Positions 13,801-26,389 of a DNA stretch of 64,000 bases are shown here, in pieces. Each line of letters begins with the position of its first letter. Position 1 is the first letter of the stretch. The notes below the pieces were generated by a model, which had not been told where the DNA came from, did not search any database, and saw only the letters and a list, made by a program, of their open reading frames with translations. Both the position numbers and the translations under genes were made by a program. This DNA is from Lepas anatifera (lineage: Eukaryota > Arthropoda > Thecostraca > Lepadidae): the NCBI GenBank assembly GCA_034440635.1, contig JAOTON010000058.1:1-64000 (forward strand), in the 5' to 3' direction.

Positions 13801-15406
13801 CAGGGCGGACATCAGGTGTTGATCGGCCGGAGACAGAAGTGAGATCACCTCTGCAGGGTGATGTGTGCAGCGGCGGCGGCCCCGGCGCAGCTGGCGCTGC
13901 CCCCGCCGCTGGTGGCGCTGCAGCGCCAGACAGCGAGTCGCGGCGGCCCCGGCCGACGTCACGGCCGTGTTTACCGAGCGGGGGCGGGCGGCGCGGGCCG
14001 CACCCGCCCGGCCAGGTCGCACCCGGCGCAGTCGCACGCACACAAGGCCGCCGGTAGAGGTGCCGATTACAGACCCCGGAGACGACACGCCGGAGCGCTC
14101 ATCCCTGAACGCTAGCTAAAACGGTCTGACTCGAATGAGTTATTCCCGCTCCCGATGAAGAAGTACTGCAACTGAACGACACAGATGCGGAGGCGGGACT
14201 ACTGCTGAGTCAAGAGCGACCACTGACTCAGAGAGCAGCAGCGGCTGTTAAGCCCTGCATTCGACCCGGCCGCTCTCTAGGCGGCGTGACGTCACGAGAC
14301 AAAATTATACGCCTACGCGGCGGATGTCGATCTGACCGCGTGATACTGAGCCGGGTTTAAAACTGGCGTCTGTTTAGCAAGAACTGCCGTGGTCGGCCGA
14401 GGCTGCCCCCCCCAGCTGTCATGTCGGGCCTTGTTCGGACACGGCCCGATACGTCCGACGAGCAGCGTCAGCTGAGTCGACCCGCGCGCGCGCAGAATAG
14501 CACCGATCCACCTGCAGAGCGCGCGGGCGGGCGGCGGCGGCCGGGGCCCACACAGACGGGTGGGCTGGCACCCCGTCTGCACTGCGCCCGGCTCCGCTGG
14601 TGATTTGCTTTATCATAAATAAGGCGACACTGTCCAGCGCCGGCGCCGCAGCTGATTGCACCACATGTGGCGCAGTGGTACATGTGCACATGTGTTTGAG
14701 GCGGATGTAATTCTTATTGATGATGGCAGTATCAGTGTCTGTTGCGGGGGAGGCCCGCCACCTGCCGGCTAACACCATCAACTGGCTCGGCTGTCAGCCG
14801 CCAGGTGTTGTCGGCTTAGCATGCACTCAAGTGCACCTATTTTGCCGGATTAGGAATGATCGCGTATGCTCTGGTTGCGCTCTGCTCTTTACGTGGGACG
14901 TTTCTCAGATAGCCGTTATGTTCATGTACAATTTATTGTGTTTAGCGGGATGTGCAGAAGTAAGCGGATTAAATTCAACCTTGACGCTCTCAGAAGCACG
15001 TGGTGATACAAACCGGTTAATCTCTGGGCAAGAGTAAATATCAGTGAAGAGCAGCGACGGCAGGTTCAATTTTCGAGCGGGTGTGCAAGAATTTCAGGAG
15101 GGGGTGCCATTTCTCTCCTGGGGCCGCCTATTTGCTCTTCAGGTAGGCGGTGCTTAGGCAACGGCCGGGGGTGCCAGCCAAATCAGGGGCGTCGCCAAAT
15201 TCCGGGGGTTGTTTCCCCTTAACAACCCAAAACTGGGTGTGCAAAATCATCATTTTGCACACCCTCAATTTTTTCAATGTGTGCAACTGCACACCCAGCC
15301 CCCCGGAATCAGCCGTCCCTGGTGGAGAGTTTAAAGCCCGGACGATCTCATGTGATTAATCATTGGCGTTTCCTTCCATTAACTGGCACCCTATTGGCTG
15401 TTTCAG
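10887..15406 (+). other. RGM intron (about 4.5 kb)
   Basis: The intron starts GTGAGT at 10887 and ends TGTTTCAG at 15406. It joins two phase-0 exon ends that give an uninterrupted RGM C-domain reading. It contains very GC-rich blocks (about 12830-13340 and 13700-14110) with overlapping open frames on both strands but no recognised exon. A hairpin-rich MITE sits near its 3' end. Confidence 0.85.
15184..15321. mobile_element. hAT-like MITE with internal hairpins
   Basis: Imperfect terminal inverted repeats begin CAGGGGCGTCGCCAAATTCC on the left. The right end reads as the complement CAGGGACGGCTGATTCCGGG. The centre has a perfect 13-bp stem at 15235-15264 (GGGTGTGCAAAAT, 4-base loop, complement) and a further GTGTGCA/TGCACAC foldback. 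No clear 8-bp target duplication is visible, so the class is inferred from the CAGGGGCG-type ends. It ends 85 bases before the RGM 3' splice site. Confidence 0.6.
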
Positions 15407-16075
15407 CTGACAGTGCTGGTGAAGCGCAACATGCCCTGCACGCCGCAGCTGACCTACGAGGCGCGCGCCGACCTGCTGCCCGCCTCCTTCGTGGACGGCG
15501 CCGTCACCTCCGGACCTCGCTCCGAACACAGCGTGCGCGTGCACGCCGTGGTGCCCGGCCAGCACGTGGAGATCTCGCTGCGCCACATCAACGCCACGCT
15601 GGTGGTGCGCAGGGTGGGCGGCCACCTGACGTTCGCCGCCCGGCTGCCCCAGCAGCTGGCCGACCAGAGCGGCCAGCGCGGCGGCCTGCAGCTGTGTGCG
15701 CGCGGCTGTCCCAGCGGAGAGCGCATCGACTACCGCCACGTGCTGAGCGCCGGCCGACCGGTGCACACGGTACACCGCGGCCGCGCCGCCGTGCTAACGC
15801 GCGACACCATCGCACGTATGTGCCGCCAGTACCGTGTCACCGACTACTACTTCGACGCCTGCGTGTTTGACGTGTTGTTCACGGGTAAGACGCTGTTCAT
15901 AGAGGCGGCGCGCGAGGCGCAGCAGGACCTGCGGTACCTAATGCCGCAGGCCATCAGAGAGCTGGCCAACCGGACAGAGCTGGACCTGACCTCCAGCGTG
16001 AAGAGTGGAGGCGGCGGCGTGTGGCCGGCGCCGGCCTGGACTCTGCTGGTGCTGGCCGCCTGGGCGGTGCGGTGA
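15407..16075 (+). CDS. Repulsive guidance molecule (RGM), last coding exon
   Basis: This exon continues the RGM C domain from the phase-0 junction (LTVLVKRNMPC), followed by LLPASFVDGAV, a beta-rich core (HVEISLRHINATLVVRRVGG), LTFAARLPQQL, LCARGCPSGERIDY and YYFDACVFDVLFTG, all in the family order. Two potential N-glycosylation sites are visible (NAT and NRT). The C-terminus (GGGGVWPAPAWTLLVLAAWAVR region) is a small-residue stretch followed by a hydrophobic tail ending at the stop, as expected for a GPI-anchor signal. The stop is TGA at 16073-16075. The coding sequence is very GC-rich compared with flanking DNA. No AATAAA polyadenylation signal was obvious shortly downstream. Confidence 0.93.
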   Translation: MTVLVKRNMPCTPQLTYEARADLLPASFVDGAVTSGPRSEHSVRVHAVVPGQHVEISLRHINATLVVRRVGGHLTFAARLPQQLADQSGQRGGLQLCARGCPSGERIDYRHVLSAGRPVHTVHRGRAAVLTRDTIARMCRQYRVTDYYFDACVFDVLFTGKTLFIEAAREAQQDLRYLMPQAIRELANRTELDLTSSVKSGGGGVWPAPAWTLLVLAAWAVR

Positions 16076-17740
16076 CCTCTGTGGTGGTGCGTGTGGATGG
16101 AGATGCTACACCTGTGATCATGTCCGTGAGAAGCTGCAGGGTAATTGTGTGTTTGGCGAGAACAACTCGTGTGTTCATGTGCTCTTCATAAGAGCGGGTG
16201 TTCGATTCATCAGTCAGAAGCACTTGACGTTTGAGGTTGGAGAGAATTGGATTTTGAACCTGCTTCGCGGCTTTTGTTTTTGTTAAGTGCCATGGTGCTC
16301 TGACGGTTGGCTAGATGTCCTCGCATTTTTATTTGTGAGTGTTATCACGTTGACGGCAGCGGCGTGCTGCGTGCTTGCATATGAGGCGGTGTGTGCGAGC
16401 ATGCCGTTGTTGATGCGTTTGCTGCCAGTGCGGTAGCATTTCTGATGGCTTTTCACGGCCTGCAAGTTTTATCATTGCGACGATGATGTTTGCGGACATG
16501 TGTCGTCAACATCCGTGAGCTATGGATTCAGAATGTCCCTCGGCATGTTCCTTCGGAAACACGTTTTTTCCCAAATGCACTTGGCTCCCAGGTGCAGGTT
16601 TTTTCACTACCGAACTGCTCATTTTGACGGAGCTCTATTGTAGGCCACCAGTATTCTGCCTTTCTGAATCTATTGGCGGAGTCAGTTCCCGCCCGTTATC
16701 ACCCAGCACCACCGCTTGTTTTATTATTGGGCTTCATATACCTCATCTCCAGTTTGTTGTCTAGTCATAAGTTGCTTAGTGTGCGGACGCGTTACGGCGG
16801 CACCAGCGCCCAGGTACTGTGTTGGGCCGGCCGGGGGTGCTGGCCGGCCGAGGCTAACGGGCAGGCGGTGCCAACGTTCCGCCGATGAGGCCCGGGGAGG
16901 GGCGGCGCCGGGAGAGAGGCCGAGCTGAGCTCGCCGGCGGCCTTTGCCGGGCCGGCCGGAGGAGCCTGCACCCGTCAGTGTACAAGGGGACAGCGCGCGC
17001 TGCCCTGCCGCGTGTGTTGTGAAACCTAGATGGGAAGTTGGTCCAGTTATCAGTGTGATGATTTGATTGAAATATATTATATCCAAGATTTCTTCGGGTG
17101 TTTTTCTCGTGAGATTTTTATGCTCTGCTAGTTAGTGTACGCCGGTGACGAAGCAGGAGTATGGGGAGTGTGGGGCACGAACTCTCTCCAGTGGCGGGAA
17201 GCCGACGGCTTTAAAGGGAAGGTGGCACCTTCATAACGTGATTTTAACTGAGATAGCCAAGTTGTAAAGCAAGTCGGAAAACCCGGTACTCAATATATCA
17301 TTTGTCTTGGAACTCGAGAGTACCGTAGAAAAAAGCTAAAACCTACCTGCAATGTACTCCTCATGTACCCCTAGCAGCAGGCCACAGTTGTCATGGCTGT
17401 TGGTGTGACGACATATGCTCACGTCACGATGAGCATCAGCCAATTGAAGCCCTTGAAGCGTTTCAAGTATGGTAGTAGTTGCCAGATCATGACATCATCC
17501 ACAGGCTGATATTTATTTCTTTTCTTGGAGGAGTATTTAAAAAATGAAAGTATTGAGCTTATTGTACACTTTTTCGGAGAAATCATGAGTGGCTTCATTA
17601 TTTTCGGCTAGAAGTACACCTAATTACACTAAATTCCAGGATTCGACCAAGGTGCCACATTCCCTTTAATGCCACATTGTACTCCAATCATGGCATGAAT
17701 ATTATCACGCTGTTACACAAGCAATATCTCTCATTCTGTG
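16076..17740. other. RGM 3' flank, no other gene recognised
   Basis: This presumably starts with the RGM 3' untranslated region. A GC-rich patch at about 16780-17000 has overlapping open frames but no domain. No tRNA, repeat boundary or second gene could be supported. Confidence 0.5.
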
Positions 17741-18308
17741 GTAACACGCGCCCCGCTGGGGAGGGGGGGAAATTCGCCCCCTTCCTGGTTTTCCCCAGAT
17801 AACGCAAGAACGAAGATACGCAGAACAACGAAGCTTGCAGCACCTTATCCCTGATCAATTTTACGCATCTGAAAAAGTTTTCTAGGGGGAGTCGATTGAT
17901 ATGCAACATAACCATACCAGGTCACCCTGTGATCCTGACCTAGCTCGATGTCAGGTAATTTTCACAAATTGACCTAGCAATGTCATATTATACATCATTC
18001 AATTTGCCACGATGAGAGGAGTCCAATGATGCATGAATATTTGCTCTAGGTCCACTGAGTAAAATTCTGGAGGAGAAAAGTACACTGCCCTGTTGTAAGC
18101 CTATGGAACCTTCTTTGACATATGCTGACCTCAACATTGACCTGACATAAAATACTTTCCATAATTTCTTTTCGTCTCGTCAAGAGCTTCCGAACGCCGT
18201 CCGTAATTTTTATTTAGCTTTCCTGGGAAATGAGATACGAAGGGGGAGGGCGAAATAAGCCCCCAGCGTGGCGCGTCATGCCAGGGACCTCAGCGAGGCG
18301 CGTGTTAA
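17741..18308. mobile_element. TTAA-type MITE, copy 2
   Basis: The left end is GTAACACGCGCCCCGCTGGG and the right end, as the complement, is TTAACACGCGCCTCGCTGAG; TTAA lies at 18305-18308. Subterminal G/C runs around AAATTCG and TTATTTCG form the family palindrome. The interior shares the TTGACCTAGCAA block with copy 3 (25512-26360) and contains AGGTCA/TGACCT words. It is non-coding. At 568 bp it is the shortest of the five copies and is probably internally deleted. Confidence 0.8.
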
Positions 18309-20703
18309 ATGTACCTACATACTACCGCCAGGCTGACGGCAAATGAATGCCTAGTGACGCGGCTTGGTTGCCCTTAAAACCAAGAGAGCCAGTCAATTTT
18401 CATCATCCTATTGACAAAAATATTCCCCAATAGATCCAAAATTCATTGATTTGGGTTCTCTGTTACTGTTACCGCCGCACCCTGCATTGCAATTTGTACC
18501 AATTGTCCTATGAACCCATTCTATTATTACCAACAGTTCGGCACCGGCTTTGTAATCGGTGCAGGTTCTGAATAGTGAAATATGTACCGAAAGCAGTAAT
18601 ATGCACTGAAAAAGTCAAAGTGTTTCGAGTTATTGAATATGGAAGTAGGCATTAAAAACACTTTAAACTTCGAGAGGGAAGTCCTCAGGATTTTTTCCGT
18701 GATGTTTATATTGGCACTTTTGGAAAAGAAAACGATTTATTGTCATGAAGACATAGATACCTGTGATGGATGTATTTTGTGATCACAGATTACGTGTGAT
18801 GCATCTGCCAGTTGTTACGGTCGAAGTCAGAAAGTCGCCAGCCCGTGGAGACGTAACTTGCCGTGACTTTTGTCGCCTCGGCCGCCAGAAAGCATCGTAA
18901 CGGGCCCCTCCATGTTTATACTATGCACCTATATGTCGTTACTGAGGAAAGATCAGCAATGAGTACAGAGAGTAGGTAACCGGAAACAAATTGACATCAA
19001 GGTGGATAGAATAAACATCAAAGTGCCTGTTACGAAGCTTTTGGGCGGTCGAGGCGACGAAAGAGTTACCTTATTCGTCTACAGACTACAAAATTGTCCG
19101 ACTTCTCCCATTCTGGCTGAAATCTATTTCGCATGAAAAGTGAGGAGGCAGGCCCCACTATCCCCCCTTATTCCGAGGCGTATAGCAATAATCCAAGCGC
19201 GTGCAAAAGTTTTGCTGATGCCTACCGTTATCAACTATGAATTACGTACGGCGAATGGATGGAGTACTGCCGCCACGTAAAACCTATGGGAGTACGATCA
19301 CGCATCACATATTCGTTAGGAAATGTCCTCCGCTGATATTATGCTAAGAAATACATTATCGACGTTGCTACTATATGGTATCACTTAAGCTTCGCTAGAT
19401 GCTTTACACAGTGACATATTCTTGAGAAAAATATTACTTGAGCCCATTTCTATAACTGGTTACACAACGACTTGCTTCGCGTCCTCGGCCTTTAGTTTCC
19501 ATCAGGGCGAGATGGATCATTCTTAAAAAAACAATCCATGGGGAAATATTGCTGCAACGCGAGTCCAAACATGGCCTTCACATACTTAAAACGGACCAAA
19601 AACTTGCATGAAATCCCCAGAAATAGGCACCAACAAAGCAGTAAGGGTTACTAAAAGGATGTTCTGAAGGGTAGCGAGCCCACGCTGACGATTGACAGGT
19701 ACGCCGCAAGAAAATACCATCCAGAAAATTAATTTTCCAGGTCGAAAACATGTGGCGCTGCGGCGAACCACGTTTCGGAATCCCTTGGCGCCGGGCCAGT
19801 GTCTTACCAAATCAAAGAGAGAAATTCTTAATTCTGGATACCTCCCGTTAGCTAGGCGCTTGGTCGCAATAAGTAGCTTTTTATTCAAAGAAACCACCCA
19901 ACAGAAAGGCAAAGTCTCTACCGAAGGCCGAATCAGCTTCTTTTTTCAAACTCCGACTCCAGGCAGCGTCCCCAGCGTTGTGTTTTCAGACCCGCACCGA
20001 CGGGTGTGTTGCCCATCAACAGAGTCGATGTTACCGTGTTCTTGAGCGCGACTTCGCCCTTGTCGCCGGCGTCGGCGCGGATCCGGTGTGAGAGGTGCGG
20101 AGATGAATGGACGACGGGCGCCCCCGGTGGTGGGGCGAGGAGGGAGACGGAAACTGGGGAGGCGTCGCGGCACCCCGTCCGCCCCAGTGATGATGTTAAC
20201 AGCAGAGGAAAGAGGGCGCTACACGCATCACCTGTCTCCGCTGACCACGTGCGCCCCTCTGACCAACACCGAAACAAGACACAAATGCGGAAACGAGTGC
20301 CTACCCGGAATCTGTAAATCTTGTAAATACCTCGCAGAACACAAAAATATCACTCACAGTATGCACCCACAAAACTGACGTTACCTTCGACGAGCCATAG
20401 TGCTCTAGAACGAAAAGAGAAGAGCCTGAACTACCTTGTAACTTCAGAAGTGTCGCAGAAACACGTTTGAATATACCATGCAGTACCAAACTACGTGGTG
20501 GATCTAGGATTTTCCTGAAAAATCAAGGGGCGGCAAAACATCACCAGGGAAGCACCTTTTGAAATATCCAGGAGTGTCTTTCCAAGGGTAATTTGGAGGG
20601 TTATTTAAGTTCATGTTTTAAATTATTGATGGGAAGTAACGGATCAAATTTTAAACCAGGGGCGCCAATGGCTGGAGAGGGAAGGCCAAATGGTCAAACA
20701 GGG
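18309..20703. other. No gene recognised
   Basis: Mostly AT-rich. A GC-rich stretch at about 20040-20280 is open in four frames at once, which argues against real coding. No element boundary could be supported. Confidence 0.5.
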
Positions 20704-20856
20704 CAGCGGCGGATCCAGGCTTTCAGTTCGGGGAGAGGCCCGGGCTGCTCAACCCTACCCTCACCTTTACCCTAAATATCCTCTTGCTATGCAATTATAT
20801 GGACACTCGGAAATTTCGGGGAGGTTTCGCCCCTAGCCCCCTTGTATCCGCCACTG
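20704..20856. mobile_element. hAT-like MITE
   Basis: The ends are CAGCGGCGGATCCAGG on the left and, as the complement of the right end, CAGTGGCGGATACAAGGG. CAGTGGCGGA-type termini are typical of hAT non-autonomous elements. Flanking 8-mers (AAACAGGG and GGGCAGGG) agree at five of eight positions, so the target duplication is doubtful. Non-coding. Confidence 0.65.
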
Positions 20857-21254
20857 GGGCAGGGGGCTGTGACTGACAGTCGACCTGCTGCCAACAAAGG
20901 AAGACATCAGAAAACAGGCCGCCTCAGCACAGGCCACGTGCTAAAGTCCATTTCAAGCACATGTACCCCACAGTTTTGGCATTTGACGGGCGTTTGAATG
21001 TTCGTGCAGGGCACCTCCAGCGTCGGACACGAGTGCCCGGTGTTCAGAGGGAGGCTCCTCCACAAACACACAGACAGGCGAGTGGCGACCGCCCCTGCCG
21101 CCCTGCTTGGATACGTACCATCTAAATTATGCTGTAAAAGGCGTACTGGTAGCCGAAATTGTTCCAGCAATCAAGAAAAACTACAATTGGAGCCACTGAG
21201 TCTAGGCGTTGAAGGTTCTCTGAATAAGCATAATCTCATTCCCCAAACCCTCCT

Positions 21255-21480
21255 CAACAGGGAGCAGACGAAGACACCATATGACCTTAGTAGTTAGTGT
21301 GGAGCTAAACCCAGCAAAAATGAACCCTTATGGCTAATACGACCTTTTCTGCCGAAGGCTTCATGATGCACCAATCTGAAAGTGATGCGGCGTCAGAGAG
21401 GGGGAGTAAAATAGACCTGAGCTAGGACAGGCCGCCAAATCCAGCCTCCGGTGAGTTTGAACCAGCGACACATTGTAGAA
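21255..21480. repeat. SINE remnants, two orientations
   Basis: On the + strand, 21255-21318 resembles the SINE tail (GACACCATATGACC, then TTAGTAGTTAGTG and TAAACCCAGCAAAAA). On the minus strand, 21320-21480 has a B-box-like GGTTCAAACTC and downstream GACGCCGCATCACTTT, also in the SINE order. Both are degraded and overlap at their tails, so boundaries are approximate. Confidence 0.45.
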
Positions 21481-24400
21481 CTATATATCCAGTGTCACGG
21501 GTCGAGCTGACCGCGTGCGCTGATCATCGGAACCATGGGGACCTGATTCAATCTCATTTCTTGGGTCTCTTCAGAGGAGAAAAAATACGATGCAATGGAT
21601 TCCAGACAATTGTCTTGCGCTTCTGGCGTTACCTCAACTATATAAACAAATCTGGAAAAGGCGACACCAAGTGAATTTGTAAATGACTTCGGGGGCTGAT
21701 CCTCTCGTTTGCCGCCGTGCACGACCCTCTGGACAGCCCGGCGCGCCGTTACGTCGGAGTTATGACCAGCAGTGACTCGGACGGGCTGCACGGGCATGGC
21801 CACATACCACATATGCGAATTTCTGACATCATGCTTTACGACATCGGATTATTTTCAAGCATCATCACCATTCTCCTTATACGTCGACATGAATGGCAAG
21901 CTTCGGGGTACGTGCTTTGCTATGCATTTGTACGATGCCCTCTCGCAAAAGCTTTAGACTTATGGATAAGGCCGTCGCGCGGCAGCGGAACAGGGGCGGC
22001 ACGGAGTACCCTGTTTACTTGTACTGGTGCATACAAGGGAGGCGGCCGCCAAACCAATACCGAGGAGATACAACCAGCACGATATTGGTGAGGAAGCGTA
22101 GTTCCCGCGAGCACACGTTTCAAATGCCCTTTGTGTCCCCCACTCAAATAGTACCCAACCAGTTTTGCTAGGTTTCGGAAGAAGTCACCTCGGTCCGATA
22201 GATATTGCTGTGGACGCAGACAGTTGACGTCGCTCGGAAATCCACGGGGTTCTCGCTTCTCAGACGGTGAGGAGTATAGAGCGGTTGCACACTTGAAAAA
22301 AACTAGATCGTCACGACCAGATATAAGAGAAAATCTTAAACAAGCACCGCATTTCTTGAGCCCAGGATTACAGGCAGAGGCGAGATAGTCCTATAATATA
22401 TATGCAGTGCTCAGAATGTACGCACAAACAAAAGCAACGCACAAATTGTTAAGCACTTCAAATAAGGCCGTGCCCTGGAACGTGGAGCAGCAAAAGCGTG
22501 CAAACTATGACTATATTTCAGCGCAGGCACAAAACAAAGCCATCCTCAAATCAACCCAAATAGAATGCATATCAACAAGGGTTTTTCTTAAAAATTTGAT
22601 CCGAACTCAACCAGATCCAGCCGACCATAAATCTACTAAAAGTAAAGATGGCTGGCTTCGGTCGGCCTTCGCACGTCTCCAAAAATGCTCTCCGCACAGA
22701 GCTGCAAGAATCGAATGATAAAAAAACAGTTCTACCGATGCATTGTTTACATTTTTAAGCCTCATTCACAATGAGGTGCATGAGTGCTCGACCTTGGGCG
22801 CCCTTGAACCGTTTTGCATGACAGCAGCGGCTGTAGCGGTGTGCGTTTTTGTGTGCGGGCGCCGTGTAACCGGAGTCGAGGACCTGTTTGACCAGACGGC
22901 CGCGCGGCCAGCACTGAGCACACACGCCAGGTAGCCGCCGCCGTGTACCAGCCAGGGCGCAGGCCCAGTCTCCGGGGCCCCTCTCCTGCGCACCAGCCAG
23001 CACAGCCACAGGTGGCCAGACGGGGGAGCAAGGCCGATCGGCTGAGGGGCAGCCAACAGGGACACCGTACAATGGTGACAATCGGGGACACTGAGAACAG
23101 AGATGACGTCCAAGACAGCGGGCTGGGCCGGGCCGAGTCATTGTGTGGAGGGCTGGGGCCACGGCACCTTTCCTGAACCGGCCTATTGAGGCAGCGGCCG
23201 TGCGCGCAGCGAGGGACGCCGGATTAGCGGAGGGGTCAGCCGAGGCGGCGAGGGTGGCGTGATGAATCGCCTGCCGTCGGTGTCGATTCCAGGGGACTCT
23301 CAGCCGCAGCCCAGCACCCCAGTGTTCAGTTACACCTGCACGTAAAAAGGACCCGGCGAACTCTAAAACGCACCCTTCTGAACCCACGCACGTGAACACG
23401 GCGTTCAATAACCCCTTCGTTACGCCAGCTGAGACGAGCCAGTCTCCTCAAGGGTGGTCTCACCACCACAGGACTGGCACCCTGCCCTGGAGGGCCAGGG
23501 CAAAACAAAACCGAGATATATCCATGGCTATGTCTCTTCCCACACGGCAAAAGCAGAGCACCGTTCGATGCACCCTGCCCATGGTCCAAAACATCGACAA
23601 CTGACGTTTATCGAGAAGTATACCTTGTGGACGCTTGGCGTCTGCTCGGTTATTAAATATTCTACCCCAAACAATTTATGACCCTCCATTGATGAGAGTT
23701 GCATTCTAGCAAAATCAGAGAAAAAATGCCATGACAAAAGTTGATCCCTCCAGTGCTTTGAGGACCATGCTGGATGTCGGATACATGCATAGCTGAAGAT
23801 CTATACTCGATCCGAAGGGACCTTAGGATAAGTTGGCACTGACCTGATCGCGCAAAACGTAAGTCTAAAAATACAGGGGTTCTGAGCCCTCGAACGTCCA
23901 AAGATCTATAACCACGGCCAAAAGGCACTAGCAGAAGCAGGGTTTGGCGCCACAGTTCTGCCACCTGCGGGCGCGTCAGTTTTTGTCTCATTCCCTAATC
24001 TGGTGGTTTACATTCCAGTCCGTCATATATTGTCACCGAACGGGATCGGGGAGGGGGGGGGACGAACACGCGGCAGCACAAATTCGGGGCGAATGGGAGG
24101 ATGGGAGGAAGGAAACTGGAGCCAGAAGTAGAACATTCCCGGACGGGGCAGGAGAGCCTTTCACTCCCCTGAAGACAAAAAAGGCGGCCACTTGAGTTGC
24201 CAAACGATACATTTAGATGAGAAAAGTAAATAGGCAGGTTGAGACACCTTTGCTCATTGCTACGTTTGCAGATACCCCCACCACTTTAACGAGTGAGCTA
24301 GTATAACCTCATCCCTGCAATATATACGAAAACAGCAGCAAGTGATTGACTGCATTATCACAATCTGCACGGACTCCTCATGACCTCCTAAGGTTGCAAA

Positions 24401-25035
24401 CCAGCTGTTTTTTAGCCTCAAGAAAGTCTGGAGAATAAGTGATATTGGGTGATCTAGCCTGGTCCGACTCCACGTGATATCGGGGTCTCCAGCCTGGTCG
24501 AGGATGCAACAGACATTTCTAAATTTTCCCTATGATTCAAAACGAAGCTGGCCCGGAAATGACCTGAGTTAAGGTTGCAGTTAAGGTTAGCGTTAGCTCT
24601 ACGTATTGCATGCCCCCTCCCCTCCCATCACTGCTATTACGATATGTTTGGCTATGGATACATGAGAAACTAACTCCCGGGCCAGAGGGATACACTTAAC
24701 GCCATTTTTCTTACTCAGAGTATTTTTACAGAGATAGCTTTCTCCGCCCTGGCGAAAAAAGTTGGCTTTAAAATAGTTGCAACCCTTCGCGTTCGTTTCA
24801 CACACAAATAAAAACTATTGGAATTTTGCGTGGTAAGGGCACTCTCGGGCCACTTTCGTCCCCTCTGGTAATCTACCGCCTCCTCCATCAGCCCGCCACT
24901 CCCCCATTCGTCAGTCGCCCCCCCCAACGAAAATCCTAGGTGCGTTCCTGATCTTCGCTGTCGGCTGTTGACAGTAGTGCAATGGTGATGCGGTCTTAAA
25001 CTTGTTGGAGGTAATCTTGCTGAACCTGACCTGGG
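21481..25035. other. No gene recognised
   Basis: The longest open frame is a 217-codon minus-strand frame at 22755-23408. It lies in a GC-rich block that is also open in other frames and shows no domain. No repeat with clear boundaries was identified. Confidence 0.45.
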
Positions 25036-25205
25036 GATACATGACTCAGTCGCAGATAGTTTGCTTCACAAGCTGCAAGTCCAAGGTTTAAGTCCCGATC
25101 GAGTCTAGGAACGAATCCAAATCATCCCTCATTCTTCTGCCAATGAGGTGAGAGTCAGAGACGCCGCATTTGTGACTTTGGCAGGCATTGGGTCGTTCAA
25201 GGGAA
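25036..25205 (+). repeat. tRNA-derived SINE
   Basis: The head has an A-box-like GACTCAGTCGCAGATAG and a B-box-like GGTTTAAGTCCC near 25085. The tail (GGTGAGAGTCAGAGACGCCG, then GGCAGGCATTGGGTCGTT) matches the SINE tail seen elsewhere in this window. It is degraded but keeps the right order and spacing. Confidence 0.65.
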
Positions 25206-25410
25206 TGGGGCAGCGATGTGTAATTTGACCACGTCACTCGGTAAGGCCGTGCCGAAAACCACTGCTTATTATGTAGTTTTTCTGACCATTATGAGATTGC
25301 GGGGAAATAAGCGTCTCAAGAGCGGATATCCGCCGATCAGCGAGACTATCCGACCCGGGCAGATAACAGCATTGGGTTGCATGTTCTTGTTGCACAACAG
25401 GGCTTTTGGG

Positions 25411-26389
25411 CAGTGGCGGCGGAGGGTCCGGATTTAAGAGGGGGGCACCATTGACTTTTCAATCCCTTTCTTTCCAGTCAATGCCATAGAGTTACTGCTC
25501 AAATCCATAATTTAACACGCGCATTGACGGGGGGGCGGGTACCCACCCCCCTCGGGTTTTTCGGAGACAGTAGAAAAACGGCGGCGCGTAGCGCCACCGT
25601 ACTTGGTATACCTTTTCCCTCATCATTTTTACAACTTCTGTGAAAATTTTCAGGTTAGGTCATCTCAGGTCAGGTCACCAGTACAGGTCAAGTGACCCGA
25701 CCTAAAAAAAGTTTAAGATAGCATAAGTCGGAGCAGGGTGAACTTATCCGATTGAAACTCATATCACATAATGGCCCCACCGAGTTCTCTAAAATATGTT
25801 CCGGTATTTTTGATATCGATGACCTAAGGTCAGGTACGACGCATGACCTCTCCATTGGAAATACATGGGAAAAATGGTTTTTACGGAATAACTCAGTAAC
25901 AGATGGTGATAGAGCATTTATTTTAGCTGCATTAGACTCGCCTGGGCTTTGCAGTTCTAATGATATGCATTTTATATAATTTGACCCTGACCTGACCTCA
26001 GGTCAGGTCAAATCCTTGATTTGACCTAGCAAGGTCAAATTATATATCATTAGATTCGGCTTGCTAAGAGGATTCATATAGTTCAAGTCGTTTTGCTCTA
26101 TCTTAACTTGTTCAGATGTAATGCCCGAAAAACTGAATTTTATATGTTATCCCTATGACGGGCATGTTTTGACCTCTCGTGACGTTAAATGTGACCTGAC
26201 AAAAAAATGGTTCCAATGTTTTCGATGGAGAAGTGAATGGGCAGCCCAACGCCGTTTACCGTTTTTCGCTACCTACCGTGGTTCTCGAGATCTTAGGGGG
26301 GCGGGTACCCGCCCCCGTCAATGCGAAGGTGGCTCAGACCCCCGTCAATGCGCGTGTTAAGAGGGCAATGTACCCCGGTGCGCCCTGTG
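25411..26389. mobile_element. hAT-like MITE split by a TTAA-type MITE
   Basis: The left part (25411-25511) starts CAGTGGCGGCGGAGGG and shares the TCTTTCCAGTCAA block with the intact hAT MITE at 57979. The right part (26361-26389) resumes with GAGGGCAATGTACCCCGGTG, matching the end of that same element. Between them sits the TTAA-type MITE copy 3. The outer flanks are CTTTTGGG (25403-25410) and CTTTTGGA (26390-26397), a 7-of-8 target duplication as expected for hAT. The two insertion events are therefore ordered. Confidence 0.75.
25512..26360. mobile_element. TTAA-type MITE, copy 3
   Basis: The terminal inverted repeat is TTAACACGCGCATTGACGGG at both ends, near perfect. TTAA lies at 25512-25515 and 26357-26360 and is a single site in the interrupted host element, so it is a real target duplication. 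At the right end the word CCCCCGTCAATGCG occurs twice, separated by AAGGTGGCTCAGA. A palindrome GGGGGCGGGTACCCGCCCCC sits at 26297-26316 and an imperfect version at the left end. The interior carries many AGGTCA/TGACCT words. Non-coding, 849 bp. Confidence 0.88.

Noticed and set aside
13565..14119. Dense cluster of overlapping open frames in the RGM intron
   Set aside because: Very high GC lowers stop frequency; frames are open on both strands and no exon-like conservation is visible.
20006..20378. Four overlapping open frames near 20.1 kb
   Set aside because: The same GC effect; no recognisable protein.
22755..23408. 217-codon minus-strand open frame, the longest outside mobile elements
   Set aside because: It lies in a GC-rich block open in several frames, and the residue composition looks like translated GC-rich noise with no motif.
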